Shown here: positions 18,087-25,870 of the stretch, in pieces
Numbering within the stretch: position 1 is the stretch's first letter
How the letters are laid out: every line of letters begins with the position of its first letter
Origin: VAZQ01 sp046733355
GTDB taxonomy: Bacteria; Pseudomonadota; Alphaproteobacteria; Rhizobiales; Xanthobacteraceae
NCBI GenBank assembly: GCA_046733355.1
Contig: JBKPOZ010000028.1
Coordinates: 1 to 64,000 of the forward strand
Direction: 5' to 3'
Length of the DNA stretch: 64,000 bases
Notes under the pieces: model-generated
The model's database searches: none
Seen by the model: only the letters and a program-made list of their open reading frames with translations
Told to the model about the DNA's origin: nothing
Translations under genes and position numbers: made by a program

Positions 18087-18156
18087 CCACGGGCCGAGCG
18101 GCCTCTCCTGCGCGCGCGCTCTACCACACAGACATTCTGCGGGAACCATTCAACCT

Positions 18157-18274
18157 TGCGGGGAATTGGGCGCTGGCGAGCTTCAGGAGGGGGAGAGGCA
18201 GATGGCCTCCAGTGATGCGGGGAATTGGGCGCTGGCGAGCTTCAGGAGGGGGAGAGGCAGATGGCCTCCAGTGA
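18157..18274 (+). repeat. Perfect 59-bp tandem duplication
   Basis: Bases 18157-18215 are repeated without change as 18216-18274. The unit contains a GGAGGGGGAGAGG ribosome-binding region and the ATG plus first codons of the small gene that follows. Because 59 is not a multiple of three, the first copy's ATG (18202) reads into a different frame, while the second (18261) starts the real gene. Complete identity suggests a recent event. Confidence 0.95.
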
Positions 18275-18425
18275 AGAGTACCGCCGCCATGCGGGCGAAT
18301 GTGTGCGGCTCGCTCAACAGACCCCAGATGCGAAGGACAAGTCGTTGCTCCTGGCGATGGCCGACACTTGGCTACGCCTCGCCGAGCAGGCGGACAACCG
18401 GGGCAACAGCAACCCGCCGTCGTAG
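18261..18425 (+). CDS. Small helical protein, 54 residues (YRRHAxEC family)
   Basis: The product MASSEEYRRHAGECVRLAQQ continues as an amphipathic helix (DKSLLLAMADTWLRLAEQAD). It is a type common in Bradyrhizobium-like genomes, where many paralogues share a YxxxAxxCxxLA...LLxMAxxWxxLA pattern. The function is unknown. It is preceded by a very strong ribosome site that is itself duplicated in tandem. A second paralogue lies 132 bases downstream. Confidence 0.75.
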   Translation: MASSEEYRRHAGECVRLAQQTPDAKDKSLLLAMADTWLRLAEQADNRGNSNPPS

Positions 18426-18498
18426 CCGACGGTAGGGCTCACGTCCTGTAAACGCATTCACCGTCAGTTGGTTCCCTAACTTCCTGGTTCCGGGCTGC

Positions 18499-18524
18499 GG
18501 AACTTTCGACACTGCACCCGGGTT
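18499..18524 (+). promoter_or_regulatory. Possible EcfG-type stress promoter (GGAAC-N17-GGTT)
   Basis: GGAAC at 18499-18503 is followed after 17 bases by GGTT, one base away from the alphaproteobacterial EcfG/SigT consensus GGAAC-N16/17-CGTT. It lies 33 bases before the start of the second small helical protein, a sensible distance. No expression evidence is available. Confidence 0.35.
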
Positions 18525-18557
18525 CGCAATCGAAGATCAACTCGCTTCGGCTGTGCC

Positions 18558-18725
18558 ATGCAGAACCCGGCGAAGTTCAGGGAGTATGCGGAGCAATGTA
18601 AGAGGCTCGCGCAGACCGCAGGAAGCGAGAAGGACCGCAAGGCGCTGCTCGCAATCGCGGAGGCGTGGCTCAACTGCGCCGCAGAGGCTGAGCGAATGTC
18701 AAAGAAAGGAGGAAACCAGGACTGA
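18558..18725 (+). CDS. Small helical protein, 55 residues, paralogue of the preceding one
   Basis: MQNPAKFREYAEQCKRLAQT continues with EKDRKALLAIAEAWLNCAAEAER. It aligns along its length with the protein at 18261-18425 (YxxxAxxCxxLAQ, DxxxLLAxAxxWL, AEQA/AEAE). One Cys is conserved. It is probably an all-helical, possibly dimerising cytosolic protein of unknown role. A near-match to an EcfG promoter lies just upstream, hinting at general-stress control. It ends 9 bases before the convergent UDP-glucose dehydrogenase gene. Confidence 0.7.
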   Translation: MQNPAKFREYAEQCKRLAQTAGSEKDRKALLAIAEAWLNCAAEAERMSKKGGNQD

Positions 18726-18734
18726 CCGCGCGCT

Positions 18735-20075
18735 TCATGCGTCTCTCCCCGCGCAGAAGCGAGGCGCGGGTGCCGGGCGCCCAATAGCAAAGTAAACAAA
18801 GCCCCGGCGCTCCACGTCGGCGCGCGCATAGATATTTCTGAGATCAATCAGAAGCGGCGAGGCCATGCGCCGCTTTATCTCATCAAGATCGAGTGCGCGA
18901 AACTGCTCCCATTCGGTAACGATCACGAGCGCGTGTGCTCCCTCGGCACACGCATAAGGGCCATCGCAGTAGACGACGTCCGGGACAAGCGGCTTTGCCT
19001 GCGCCATGCCGGCAGGATCGAACGCGCGCACGCAGGCGCCCATGTCATGCAGTGCGATGATGAGCGGGATCGAGGGAGCCTCGCGCATGTCGTCCGTATT
19101 GGGCTTGAAGGTGAGCCCGAGCACGGCAATGGTCTTTCCGCGCAGCGAGCCCCCACACGCCGCCGCAACCTTGCGCGCCATGGCACGCTTGCGAATGTCG
19201 TTTCCGGCAATCATCGCTTCGACAATGCGCAGCGGCACTTCATGGTCGTGCGCGGTTTGCAGGAGAGCGCGCGCATCTTTCGGAAAACATGAGCCCCCGA
19301 AGCCGGGTCCGGCGTGCAGAAACTTCGCTCCGATACGATTATCGAGGCCCATGCCGCGCGCGACGTCCTGAATGTCGGCCCCGACTTCTTCGGCGAGATC
19401 CGCCATCTCGTTGATGAAGGCTACCTTGGTCGCGAGGAATGCATTGGCCGCATATTTGATGAGCTCGGCACTGCGGCGACTTGTGTAGAGAATAGGCGCG
19501 CGGTTGAGATACAGCGGGCGATAGATTTCCGCCATGACCTGGCACGCGCCCTCGTCCTCGGCACCCACGACGATGCGGTCCGGATGCTTGAAATCCTGGA
19601 TGGCGGCGCCTTCGCGCAAAAATTCCGGATTTGCGACGACGGCGACATTCGCGTCGGGCCGCGCCTGCGCAATGATGCGCGCAACCTCGTCGCCCGTGCC
19701 CACGGGAACGGTCGACTTGGTGATGACGACGGTGAAGCCGCGCAGCGCTGCGGCAATCTCTCGCGCGACGGCATACACGTAAGAGAGATCGGCATGTCCG
19801 TCGCCACGGCGCGAGGGCGTCCCCACCGAGATGAACACCGCCTCCGCCTGCGGTACGCATGCGCCAAGGTCGGTCGTAAACGCAAGTCGACCTTCGTGCA
19901 TGTTACGTGCGATCAGAATGTCGAGCCCAGGCTCGAAAATCGGGCATTGGCCGCTCTTGAGCGCGGCAATTTTTTCTGCATCCCGGTCGACGCAAACAAC
20001 CGTGTGGCCAAAGTCCGCTAAGCAGGCGCCCGAGACCAGGCCGACATAGCCGCTGCCGACCATTGCGATTTGCAT
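18735..20075 (-). CDS. ugd: UDP-glucose 6-dehydrogenase
   Basis: The enzyme oxidises UDP-glucose to UDP-glucuronate with two NAD+, supplying glucuronate for surface polysaccharides. The 446 residues show the N-terminal NAD fold MVGSGYVGLVSGACLADFGH, the catalytic Cys in GPGFGGSCFPKDARALL, and the C-terminal domain with VLGLTFKPNTDDMREAPS. Length and motifs are full and normal. A GDP-mannose dehydrogenase is possible but less likely given the motif details. It is transcribed alone; the bases upstream (20076-20247) hold a GC-rich hairpin. Confidence 0.92.
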   Translation of the reverse strand: MQIAMVGSGYVGLVSGACLADFGHTVVCVDRDAEKIAALKSGQCPIFEPGLDILIARNMHEGRLAFTTDLGACVPQAEAVFISVGTPSRRGDGHADLSYVYAVAREIAAALRGFTVVITKSTVPVGTGDEVARIIAQARPDANVAVVANPEFLREGAAIQDFKHPDRIVVGAEDEGACQVMAEIYRPLYLNRAPILYTSRRSAELIKYAANAFLATKVAFINEMADLAEEVGADIQDVARGMGLDNRIGAKFLHAGPGFGGSCFPKDARALLQTAHDHEVPLRIVEAMIAGNDIRKRAMARKVAAACGGSLRGKTIAVLGLTFKPNTDDMREAPSIPLIIALHDMGACVRAFDPAGMAQAKPLVPDVVYCDGPYACAEGAHALVIVTEWEQFRALDLDEIKRRMASPLLIDLRNIYARADVERRGFVYFAIGRPAPAPRFCAGRDA

Positions 20076-20157
20076 CGAGCCACCCCTGTCTTACTAATTC
20101 GGCGTCATACGCAGACTTGTTCCGCGCATCCATGTCTTTGGTGCCCAATCAGACGTG

Positions 20158-20180
20158 ATGGCCGGGACAAGCCCGGCCAT
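20158..20180. repeat. Palindromic element, ATGGCCGGG / CCCGGCCAT hairpin
   Basis: A perfect 9-base stem with a 5-base loop lies between the divergent ugd and SDR genes. Short GC-rich palindromes of this kind are scattered between genes in Bradyrhizobium-like genomes. It could form a hairpin in the SDR leader. Confidence 0.6.
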
Positions 20181-20247
20181 GACGGGCACCACCATGACAG
20201 ATAAGGTTGGACTGTGCCGCACCGCATTCGGTCAAGGGAGGGGGAGC

Positions 20248-21000
20248 ATGGCGCGCCTGAAGAATAAGGTCGCGATCGTGACGGGCGCTGCAGGCGGCAT
20301 CGGCTCTGCCATCAGCCAGGCATTTGCGCGTGAAGGCGCTTCGGTCGTGGGCATCGACGTCGACGCTCAGTCGTTGACTGCCCTTGGCGAATCCTTGCGC
20401 GCGGGGGGAGCGCGCGCCTCGACACTCTGCGCGGACGTGGCCGAAGAGGACACGGCGAGGGCTGCGGTGAGCCGCGCGGCGAGCGAGTTTGGCCGCCTCG
20501 ACATTCTGGTCTGCAACGCCGTCACCGATGTTCCCCTTGCGCCGGTCACGAGGCTTTCCCTTGCCGATTGGCGGCGCACGTTTTCGGTCAATCTCGACAG
20601 CGCGTTCCTGTTTTCGAAGCATGCGATTCCGGCCATGGCCGAGCGGGGTGGCGGCTCGATCATCCTCATTGCCTCTCAGCTCGGACGCGTGGCGCGGCCG
20701 CTGCGTACCTGGTACTGCGCCGCGAAGGGCGCACTCATCCAGCTGGCCAAGGCCATGGCGCTGGACCACGCGGCCGAGAACATCCGGGTGAACAGCCTCT
20801 CACCAGGGCCCATCGAGACCAAACGCTATCTGCGCAATTTCGCAACGCTCGAAGCCGCGCGCGCCTCGCACCATACGCTCACCGGACGCCTCGGCATGCC
20901 GGACGAAATCGCGGCGGCTGCCGTGTTTCTTGCCAGCGAGGAGTCCGCGTTCATGACGGGCGCGGATCTGCTCATCGACGGCGGATACACCGCAGTTTGA
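20248..21000 (+). CDS. Short-chain dehydrogenase/reductase (SDR)
   Basis: This classical SDR of 250 residues has the cofactor motif TGAAGGIGSA near the N-terminus and an Asp at the end of beta-2 (GIDVDA) that favours NAD(H). The structural CNA motif (LVCNAVTDV) varies from the usual NAG. The active site has Ser in LIASQLGR and the Tyr-x-x-x-Lys pair in WYCAAKGA. The C-terminus MTGADLLIDGGYT is typical. The substrate cannot be inferred. ATG 20248 follows AGGGAGGGGGAG, a strong ribosome site. It converges on the Ugp-type operon across a repeat element. Confidence 0.88.
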   Translation: MARLKNKVAIVTGAAGGIGSAISQAFAREGASVVGIDVDAQSLTALGESLRAGGARASTLCADVAEEDTARAAVSRAASEFGRLDILVCNAVTDVPLAPVTRLSLADWRRTFSVNLDSAFLFSKHAIPAMAERGGGSIILIASQLGRVARPLRTWYCAAKGALIQLAKAMALDHAAENIRVNSLSPGPIETKRYLRNFATLEAARASHHTLTGRLGMPDEIAAAAVFLASEESAFMTGADLLIDGGYTAV

Positions 21001-21015
21001 GATTGTTATCGTTCA

Positions 21016-21070
21016 TTCCCGCGCAAGCGGGAATCCAGGAGCACAAACTGGATCCCCGCTTTCGCGGGGA
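21016..21070. repeat. Family A double-hairpin element, copy 1
   Basis: Two perfect hairpins occur: TTCCCGC-gcaa-GCGGGAA (21016-21033) and TCCCCGC-tttc-GCGGGGA (21053-21070), joined by a short spacer with ATCCAG and TGGAT. It lies between the convergent SDR and permease genes, and copies 2 and 3 are in the same kind of place. It may act as a bidirectional terminator or RNA stabiliser. Confidence 0.85.
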
Positions 21071-21089
21071 CGAACGAAGAGGAGGTGTG

Positions 21090-21899
21090 TCAGCGAATGC
21101 CGGCGCGCATGAATGACTGAACGAATTGCCGCTGGAACAGCAAGAATGCGACCAGGAGCGGCAGCATGGTCATCACTGTCGCAGCGGTGATCACCGACCA
21201 ATCCACCCCGGTTTCGGGCGCGCCGAACACCGCAAGGCCGACGGTGAGCGGCCTGCTGTTCACCGAATTCGTCACGATCAGCGGCCACAGAAAATTATTC
21301 CAGTGGTAGCTCACGGAGACGAGCCCGAACGCGACATAGGTGGATTTTCCGAGTGGGACAAACACCCGCCAGAGAATTTGCATAGCGGAGGCACCTTCCA
21401 CCCGCGCCGCATCCACGAGCTCGTTGGGTACGCTCTTGAAGGTCTGCCGCAGCAGGAAGATGCCGAATGCGCTCGCCATGTAAGGCAGCGCGATCGCTGG
21501 AATGGTATCGAGGACGCCCAGCGCGCTCACCACGCGGTAGTTCTCCACGATCAGCACGTCGGGCATGATCATGAGCTGCAGCAGGACGAGAAAGAACGCG
21601 ACATCGCGTCCGCGGAAGGTGAAGCGTGCAAACGCATAGGCAGCAAGCGTGCAAATCACGAGCTGCGCGGCAAGAATGAGACTCACCAGCATCACAGTAT
21701 TCAGGTAATAGCGCGCGAACGGCGCCTGCCGCCAGGCACGAACGAAGTTCTCAACGGTGAGCGGGGCCAATGGATTGAATGAAGTTGCGTAAGCGGCGGG
21801 ATGAAGCGCGCTCCAGAAGGCGTAGGCAAGCGGCGTGAGCCACACCAACGCAAGCAGCCAGGCGGCAGCCGTCACAAGCGTGTCATCCGCTCGGCTCAT
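21090..21899 (-). CDS. ugpE: Carbohydrate ABC transporter permease (UgpE-like)
   Basis: This is the second membrane subunit of a CUT1-type importer, probably for glycerol-3-phosphate or a related sugar compound. From ATG 21899 it has 269 residues, about six membrane helices, and the EAA-type loop DAARVEGASAMQILWRVFVPLGKS that contacts the ATPase. The start overlaps the stop of the upstream permease (ATGA), so the two are translationally coupled. It is the last gene of the operon ugpC-ugpB-ugpA-ugpE. Confidence 0.88.
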   Translation of the reverse strand: MSRADDTLVTAAAWLLALVWLTPLAYAFWSALHPAAYATSFNPLAPLTVENFVRAWRQAPFARYYLNTVMLVSLILAAQLVICTLAAYAFARFTFRGRDVAFFLVLLQLMIMPDVLIVENYRVVSALGVLDTIPAIALPYMASAFGIFLLRQTFKSVPNELVDAARVEGASAMQILWRVFVPLGKSTYVAFGLVSVSYHWNNFLWPLIVTNSVNSRPLTVGLAVFGAPETGVDWSVITAATVMTMLPLLVAFLLFQRQFVQSFMRAGIR

Positions 21900-22810
21900 T
21901 GATAATGAATCCGCCGATCGAGGTAACCGAATTTGACGAGCGCCGCGAGCACGAGGATAACGAGCAGCGTCACCGTCAGCGTGGCGGCGTAGGGGCGATC
22001 CTGGAAGGTGAAGGCGACCTCGTAGATATAGTAGAGCAGGAGGGAGCTTGCGTTGCTTGGCCCGCCCTTGGTCATGATCACCAGATGGTCGACCAGCTTG
22101 AACGAGTTGATCACCGCGTTGATGGCGACGAACAGCGTGGTCGGCATGAGCAGCGGAAACGTCACGCGGCGGAAGAAATGCCAATTGCCCGCGCCCTCGA
22201 CCGCGGCAGCCTCGCCGAGCTCGGGCGGCATCTGCTGCAGAGCGGCGAGGTAGAAAATCATGAAGAAACCGGCCTCCTTCCAAATCACCATGACGACCAG
22301 GCAGGCCATCACCGTATGCTGGTCGCCCAACCAGTTGTGCCCCGGCAAACCGAACAGCCCCCGCAATTGATCGAGCAGTCCGTAATCCGGCGTGTAGAAG
22401 AAGAGCCAGATATTCGCGACCGCGATCATGGGCAGGATCGTGGGCGTGAAATAGGCGAGGCGGACAAAGCCGCGGCCGCGCATCCTGCGGTTGACCCACA
22501 TCGCCATGAGCAGCGCCAGCGCTATCGAGGTGGGGATAGTGCCAAGCGCGAACACCGCATTATTGTGCAGCACCTGCCAGAACACCGGGTCCTCCAGCAT
22601 GGCGCGATAGTTATCGAGGCCGACAAAGACTGCCTGCCCATTACGTCGCGTGATAAAGAGTGTCTCGTAGATCGTTGCGAGGATCGGGTAATGAGTGAAG
22701 GTTGCGAGCAGCACGACAGCGGGCAAGAGCAGCAGCCACGGATACACCGATGTCCAGAGAGGCCCCGTGCGGCGCGTAATCCGTAGGGTGGGCAAAGGCC
22801 CGTATCTCAC
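21896..22810 (-). CDS. ugpA: Carbohydrate ABC transporter permease (UgpA-like)
   Basis: This is the first membrane subunit of the CUT1 importer. Several hydrophobic helices are seen, and the EAA loop is GEAAAVEGAGNWHFFRRVTFPLL. GTG 22810 (reading VRYGPLPTLRITRRTG) is a better start than GTG 22882, because the latter lies inside the large hairpin that separates this gene from the solute-binding protein gene. It would make a 304-residue protein. Its end overlaps ugpE by 4 bases. Confidence 0.87.
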   Translation of the reverse strand: MRYGPLPTLRITRRTGPLWTSVYPWLLLLPAVVLLATFTHYPILATIYETLFITRRNGQAVFVGLDNYRAMLEDPVFWQVLHNNAVFALGTIPTSIALALLMAMWVNRRMRGRGFVRLAYFTPTILPMIAVANIWLFFYTPDYGLLDQLRGLFGLPGHNWLGDQHTVMACLVVMVIWKEAGFFMIFYLAALQQMPPELGEAAAVEGAGNWHFFRRVTFPLLMPTTLFVAINAVINSFKLVDHLVIMTKGGPSNASSLLLYYIYEVAFTFQDRPYAATLTVTLLVILVLAALVKFGYLDRRIHYQ

Positions 22811-22839
22811 GCCTTGCGATGCGGCCAAGGCATAGTACG

Positions 22840-22886
22840 CGCCGTGCCCACGCGGAGGCTCGGTTCGATAACGCGTGGGCACGGCG
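22840..22886 (-). other. Perfect 15-bp inverted repeat between ugpB and ugpA
   Basis: CGCCGTGCCCACGCG (22840-22854) and its exact complement (22872-22886) flank a 17-base loop. In RNA this is a very stable hairpin just after the solute-binding-protein gene and before the first permease. Such structures can protect the upstream message and lower downstream expression, giving excess binding protein. There is no T-run, so full termination is unlikely. Confidence 0.8.
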
Positions 22887-22966
22887 TGGCGCAGTCAAGC
22901 TTGCGCAGACTGCGTAGCGTAAACTTGTCTGCGTGCACGCCTTTGCCGACCCTAAAATCGGCACTC

Positions 22967-24247
22967 TCACTTGTACGGCCGCAGAACGCGCTCGGCCTGC
23001 ACCTGCGCCGAGTTGAGCGCCTCGTCGGGCTTCTGCTGGCCTGTGATCGCGGCCTGTACCGCATCGTTTACGATCTTGTAGATGCGCCCGTTCTCGTGCA
23101 CGGAGAGCTCGGCCACCGCGTGTTGCAGCTGATCGCGCGCAACGACGGCCTGCGGAAAACCCTTCACATATTCCTGCATCGCGGGTGTCTCGTAGGCGGC
23201 AGGCGTCACCGCGACATAGCCGGTCTTGATGCTCCATTCGGCCGCCCGTTCCGGCGTCGTGATCCACTGGATGAATTTCAGCGCGGCGCGCTGCTGCTCC
23301 GGCGAGGCCCCCTTGAAAATGTAGAAATTGCCGCCGCCGGTGGGCGAGCCACGGCGCTCCTTGGCAGGCAGCATGGCGACGCCAAAATCGAATCTGGCGC
23401 CGTCCTTCACGGCCGTGAGATTCCCCGTGGTGTGCCACATCATCGCAGTCTTGCCTTCGAGAAAATCCGTCCGCAGGGTCGCCCAGTCGATGGTGCCGGT
23501 GGGCATCACCACATCCTTGCGCGAAAGATCGACCCAGTAGCCGAGCGCCTCGACGGTTTTCTTGGCACCGAGATAGACCTCGTTGCCGGCTTCGTTCATC
23601 AGCTTCTGCCCGTTCTGGATCGCAAGCGCCTGCAGCATCCAGTAGGCATAGCCCGTGGTCGGGATTTCCACTCCCCAGCGGGTGACATTGCCCACGCCGT
23701 CTTTCTTGACGAGCTTTTTGCCGAACTCGCGCATCTCCTCCCAGGTGCCCGGTGGCTTGTCGCGGTCGAGACCCGCATCCGCGAACGCCTCCTTGTTCCA
23801 ATAGAGCACGATGGTGGAGCGCTGGAACGGAATGCTCCAGGTCTTGCCGCCGATACGGCCATTCTCCATGAACGCAGGATAGAAGCTTGCCAACCAGCTC
23901 TTGTCGGCAATCATGTCGTCGAACGGCACGATCGCGTTCTCGTCCATGAGTGTGAACGCGTCCGTGGAGAGGAGCACGCTCAGCTGCGGCGGCTGGCCGC
24001 CCTTCATCGCCGTCATCGCCTTGGTCATGGTGTCGGTGTAGTTGCCCGAGTACACCGCCTGCACGTTGATGTCCGGATTGTCCTTGTGAAAACGCGCCAC
24101 CAGGTCGTCGATGATCTTCGGGATCGGGCCGCCGACCGCTACCGGATAATACATCGTCAGGTCGACGGCAGGCGCAGGGCTCGTGCAAAGCATGGCAGCC
24201 GCAGTCAATGCGCCAACGGAAAGAAACCTGCAGGTATGGGCGGTCAT
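22967..24247 (-). CDS. ugpB: Extracellular solute-binding protein (UgpB-like)
   Basis: This periplasmic binding protein of 426 residues belongs to family 1 (CUT1). A signal peptide (MTAHTCRFLSVGALTAAAMLCTSPAPA) precedes the mature domain, which starts VDLTMYYPVAVGGPI. UgpB-like landmarks include VQAVYSGNYTDTMTK and FWNKEAFADAGLDRD-like lobes with TTGNLTAVKDGARFDFGVAMLP. Glycerol-3-phosphate or a glycerophosphodiester is likely, but other substrates are possible. It lies 26 bases after the ATPase gene. Confidence 0.88.
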   Translation of the reverse strand: MTAHTCRFLSVGALTAAAMLCTSPAPAVDLTMYYPVAVGGPIPKIIDDLVARFHKDNPDINVQAVYSGNYTDTMTKAMTAMKGGQPPQLSVLLSTDAFTLMDENAIVPFDDMIADKSWLASFYPAFMENGRIGGKTWSIPFQRSTIVLYWNKEAFADAGLDRDKPPGTWEEMREFGKKLVKKDGVGNVTRWGVEIPTTGYAYWMLQALAIQNGQKLMNEAGNEVYLGAKKTVEALGYWVDLSRKDVVMPTGTIDWATLRTDFLEGKTAMMWHTTGNLTAVKDGARFDFGVAMLPAKERRGSPTGGGNFYIFKGASPEQQRAALKFIQWITTPERAAEWSIKTGYVAVTPAAYETPAMQEYVKGFPQAVVARDQLQHAVAELSVHENGRIYKIVNDAVQAAITGQQKPDEALNSAQVQAERVLRPYK

Positions 24248-24273
24248 TGCGTCTCTTCCTTCACGTTACCGCA

Positions 24274-25299
24274 TCAGGGTCGCGCCGCAGCGAGCGCGAC
24301 TACGGTCACCGTGCCGTCATCGAGCCGCGCGCCGGTTTTTTTGTCGAACCGGTGCACGTGCTCCGGCGACCAGTCCAGCTCTACCATGCTGCCGGTGCGG
24401 TAGGGGCTGAATCCCGCCTGACGAAATGCCGCAGGGCGGCCCTCGACGTCGCACAGCACGATGCTTTCGGCACCGAGATGCTCCACCGCTGTGACCTTTG
24501 CCGGAATGCCCCCATGCGGCACAACACGGAGATGCTCGGGCCGAATGCCAAGCAGCGCGTCGTTCTCGTCCGGCAGCAGATTCATGGGCGGCGTGCCGAT
24601 GAACCGCGCTGCAAAGGCGGTGGCAGGCCGGTTGTACAACTCCTGCGGAGGCCCGTTTTGCTCGATCTTGCCATCGCGCATGAGCACAATCCGGTCCGCC
24701 ATGGTCATCGCCTCGGTCTGATCATGGGTGACATAGATCATGGTCATGCCGAGTCGCTGCTGCAGGGCGCGGATTTCCGCGCGCATCTCGTGCCGTAGCT
24801 TCGCGTCGAGATTGGATAACGGCTCGTCCATCAAACAAACCGGGGCTTCCGCAATGATCGCCCGGCCGAGCGCAACGCGCTGGCGTTGCCCGCCGGAGAG
24901 CTGCGCGGGTTTTCGTTCCAGGAGCCCTTCGAGGCCGACAATGTCGGCAACCCGCTTAAGCCGAGCCCGGCATTCTGCGCGCGGAACGCGCCGCGCGCGC
25001 AAGCCGAAGATGATGTTCTCCGCGACCGTGAGATGTGGGAAGAGCGCATAGGACTGGAACACCATGGCGATGCGCCGCTCGCCAGGCGGCAAATGCGTCA
25101 CGTCCCGGCCCGCAATCGTGATTTTGCCCGTATCCGCCTGTTCGAGGCCCGCAATCAGCCGCAGCGTTGTCGACTTCCCGCAGCCGGAGGGGCCGAGCAG
25201 GACGAGCAGTTCACCGGCGGCCGCGTTCAGGTTGATGTCCTCGACGGCGCGCGCGGCCCCCCAGCGTTTCGATACGCCTGTGAGCACGATCTCGGACAT
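24274..25299 (-). CDS. ugpC: sn-glycerol-3-phosphate-type ABC importer ATPase (UgpC-like)
   Basis: This is the ATPase of the CUT1 importer. From ATG 25299 (MSEIVLTGVSKRWG) it has 341 residues, with Walker A GPSGCGKST, signature LSGGQRQRVALGRA, Walker B CLMDEPLSNLD and the switch His VTHDQTEAM. The C-terminal TOBE domain (from about 240) begins GTPPMNLLP and includes LGIRPEHLRV, the usual UgpC/MalK layout. It is the first gene of the operon and divergent from mscL across 98 bases that must hold both promoters; I could not pick out clear boxes. Confidence 0.9.
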   Translation of the reverse strand: MSEIVLTGVSKRWGAARAVEDINLNAAAGELLVLLGPSGCGKSTTLRLIAGLEQADTGKITIAGRDVTHLPPGERRIAMVFQSYALFPHLTVAENIIFGLRARRVPRAECRARLKRVADIVGLEGLLERKPAQLSGGQRQRVALGRAIIAEAPVCLMDEPLSNLDAKLRHEMRAEIRALQQRLGMTMIYVTHDQTEAMTMADRIVLMRDGKIEQNGPPQELYNRPATAFAARFIGTPPMNLLPDENDALLGIRPEHLRVVPHGGIPAKVTAVEHLGAESIVLCDVEGRPAAFRQAGFSPYRTGSMVELDWSPEHVHRFDKKTGARLDDGTVTVVALAAARP

Positions 25300-25397
25300 C
25301 AATGGGACTCGCGCGCGCGTTTTCGGTTGGATCAGGTTAGCGTTGCGTGTCCGGGGATGACAAGTTTTGGCTCGAGTTGGTTTAGGATGTGGTTTGA

Positions 25398-25823
25398 ATG
25401 CTGCGATGGGTGAGCGCAATGTGGCAGGAATTCAAGAAATTTGCGATGCGCGGCAATGTGGTGGATCTCGCCGTCGGCGTCATTATTGGCGCGGCCTTCG
25501 GCGGCATTGTCTCCTCGCTCGTCAATGACCTGATCATGCCCATCATCGGTGCCATCACCGGTGGGCTTGATTTCTCGAATTATTACCTGCCGCTGAGCTC
25601 GCATGTGGAGAAAGGCCTGTCCTATGCGGACGCAAAGAAGCAGGGTGCGGTGCTGGGCTGGGGACAGTTCCTCACCGTCGCCCTCAACTTCTTCATCGTT
25701 GCCTGGGTGCTTTTCCTGGCAATCAAGGGCATCAACAAGCTGCATCTGCAGGAGCCACCGCCACCGAGCGTCAACCCGGAAGTGCAGCTTCTCGCCGAAA
25801 TCCGGGATTTGCTTAAGCGCTGA
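25398..25823 (+). CDS. mscL: Large-conductance mechanosensitive channel
   Basis: This stretch-activated channel protects the cell against osmotic downshock. The 141 residues contain the highly conserved first helix region FAMRGNVVDLAVGVIIGAAFGGIVSSLVNDLIMPIIGAITGG, a periplasmic loop, the second helix VALNFFIVAWVLFLAIKGINKL and the C-terminal helix EVQLLAEIRDLLKR. ATG 25398 or ATG 25419 (MWQEFKKF) may be the start; the latter matches the family better. It is monocistronic. Confidence 0.95.
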   Translation: MLRWVSAMWQEFKKFAMRGNVVDLAVGVIIGAAFGGIVSSLVNDLIMPIIGAITGGLDFSNYYLPLSSHVEKGLSYADAKKQGAVLGWGQFLTVALNFFIVAWVLFLAIKGINKLHLQEPPPPSVNPEVQLLAEIRDLLKR

Positions 25824-25870
25824 ATGAGTTGAGCCCAGCGAAATCTAACATCCAAGTTTCTGATTCAAGC

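Noticed and set aside
18166..18435. Open frame through the tandem duplication, starting in its first copy
   Set aside because: It is a by-product of the 59-base duplication and runs out of frame over the real 54-residue gene; its Arg-rich product is typical of a shadow frame.
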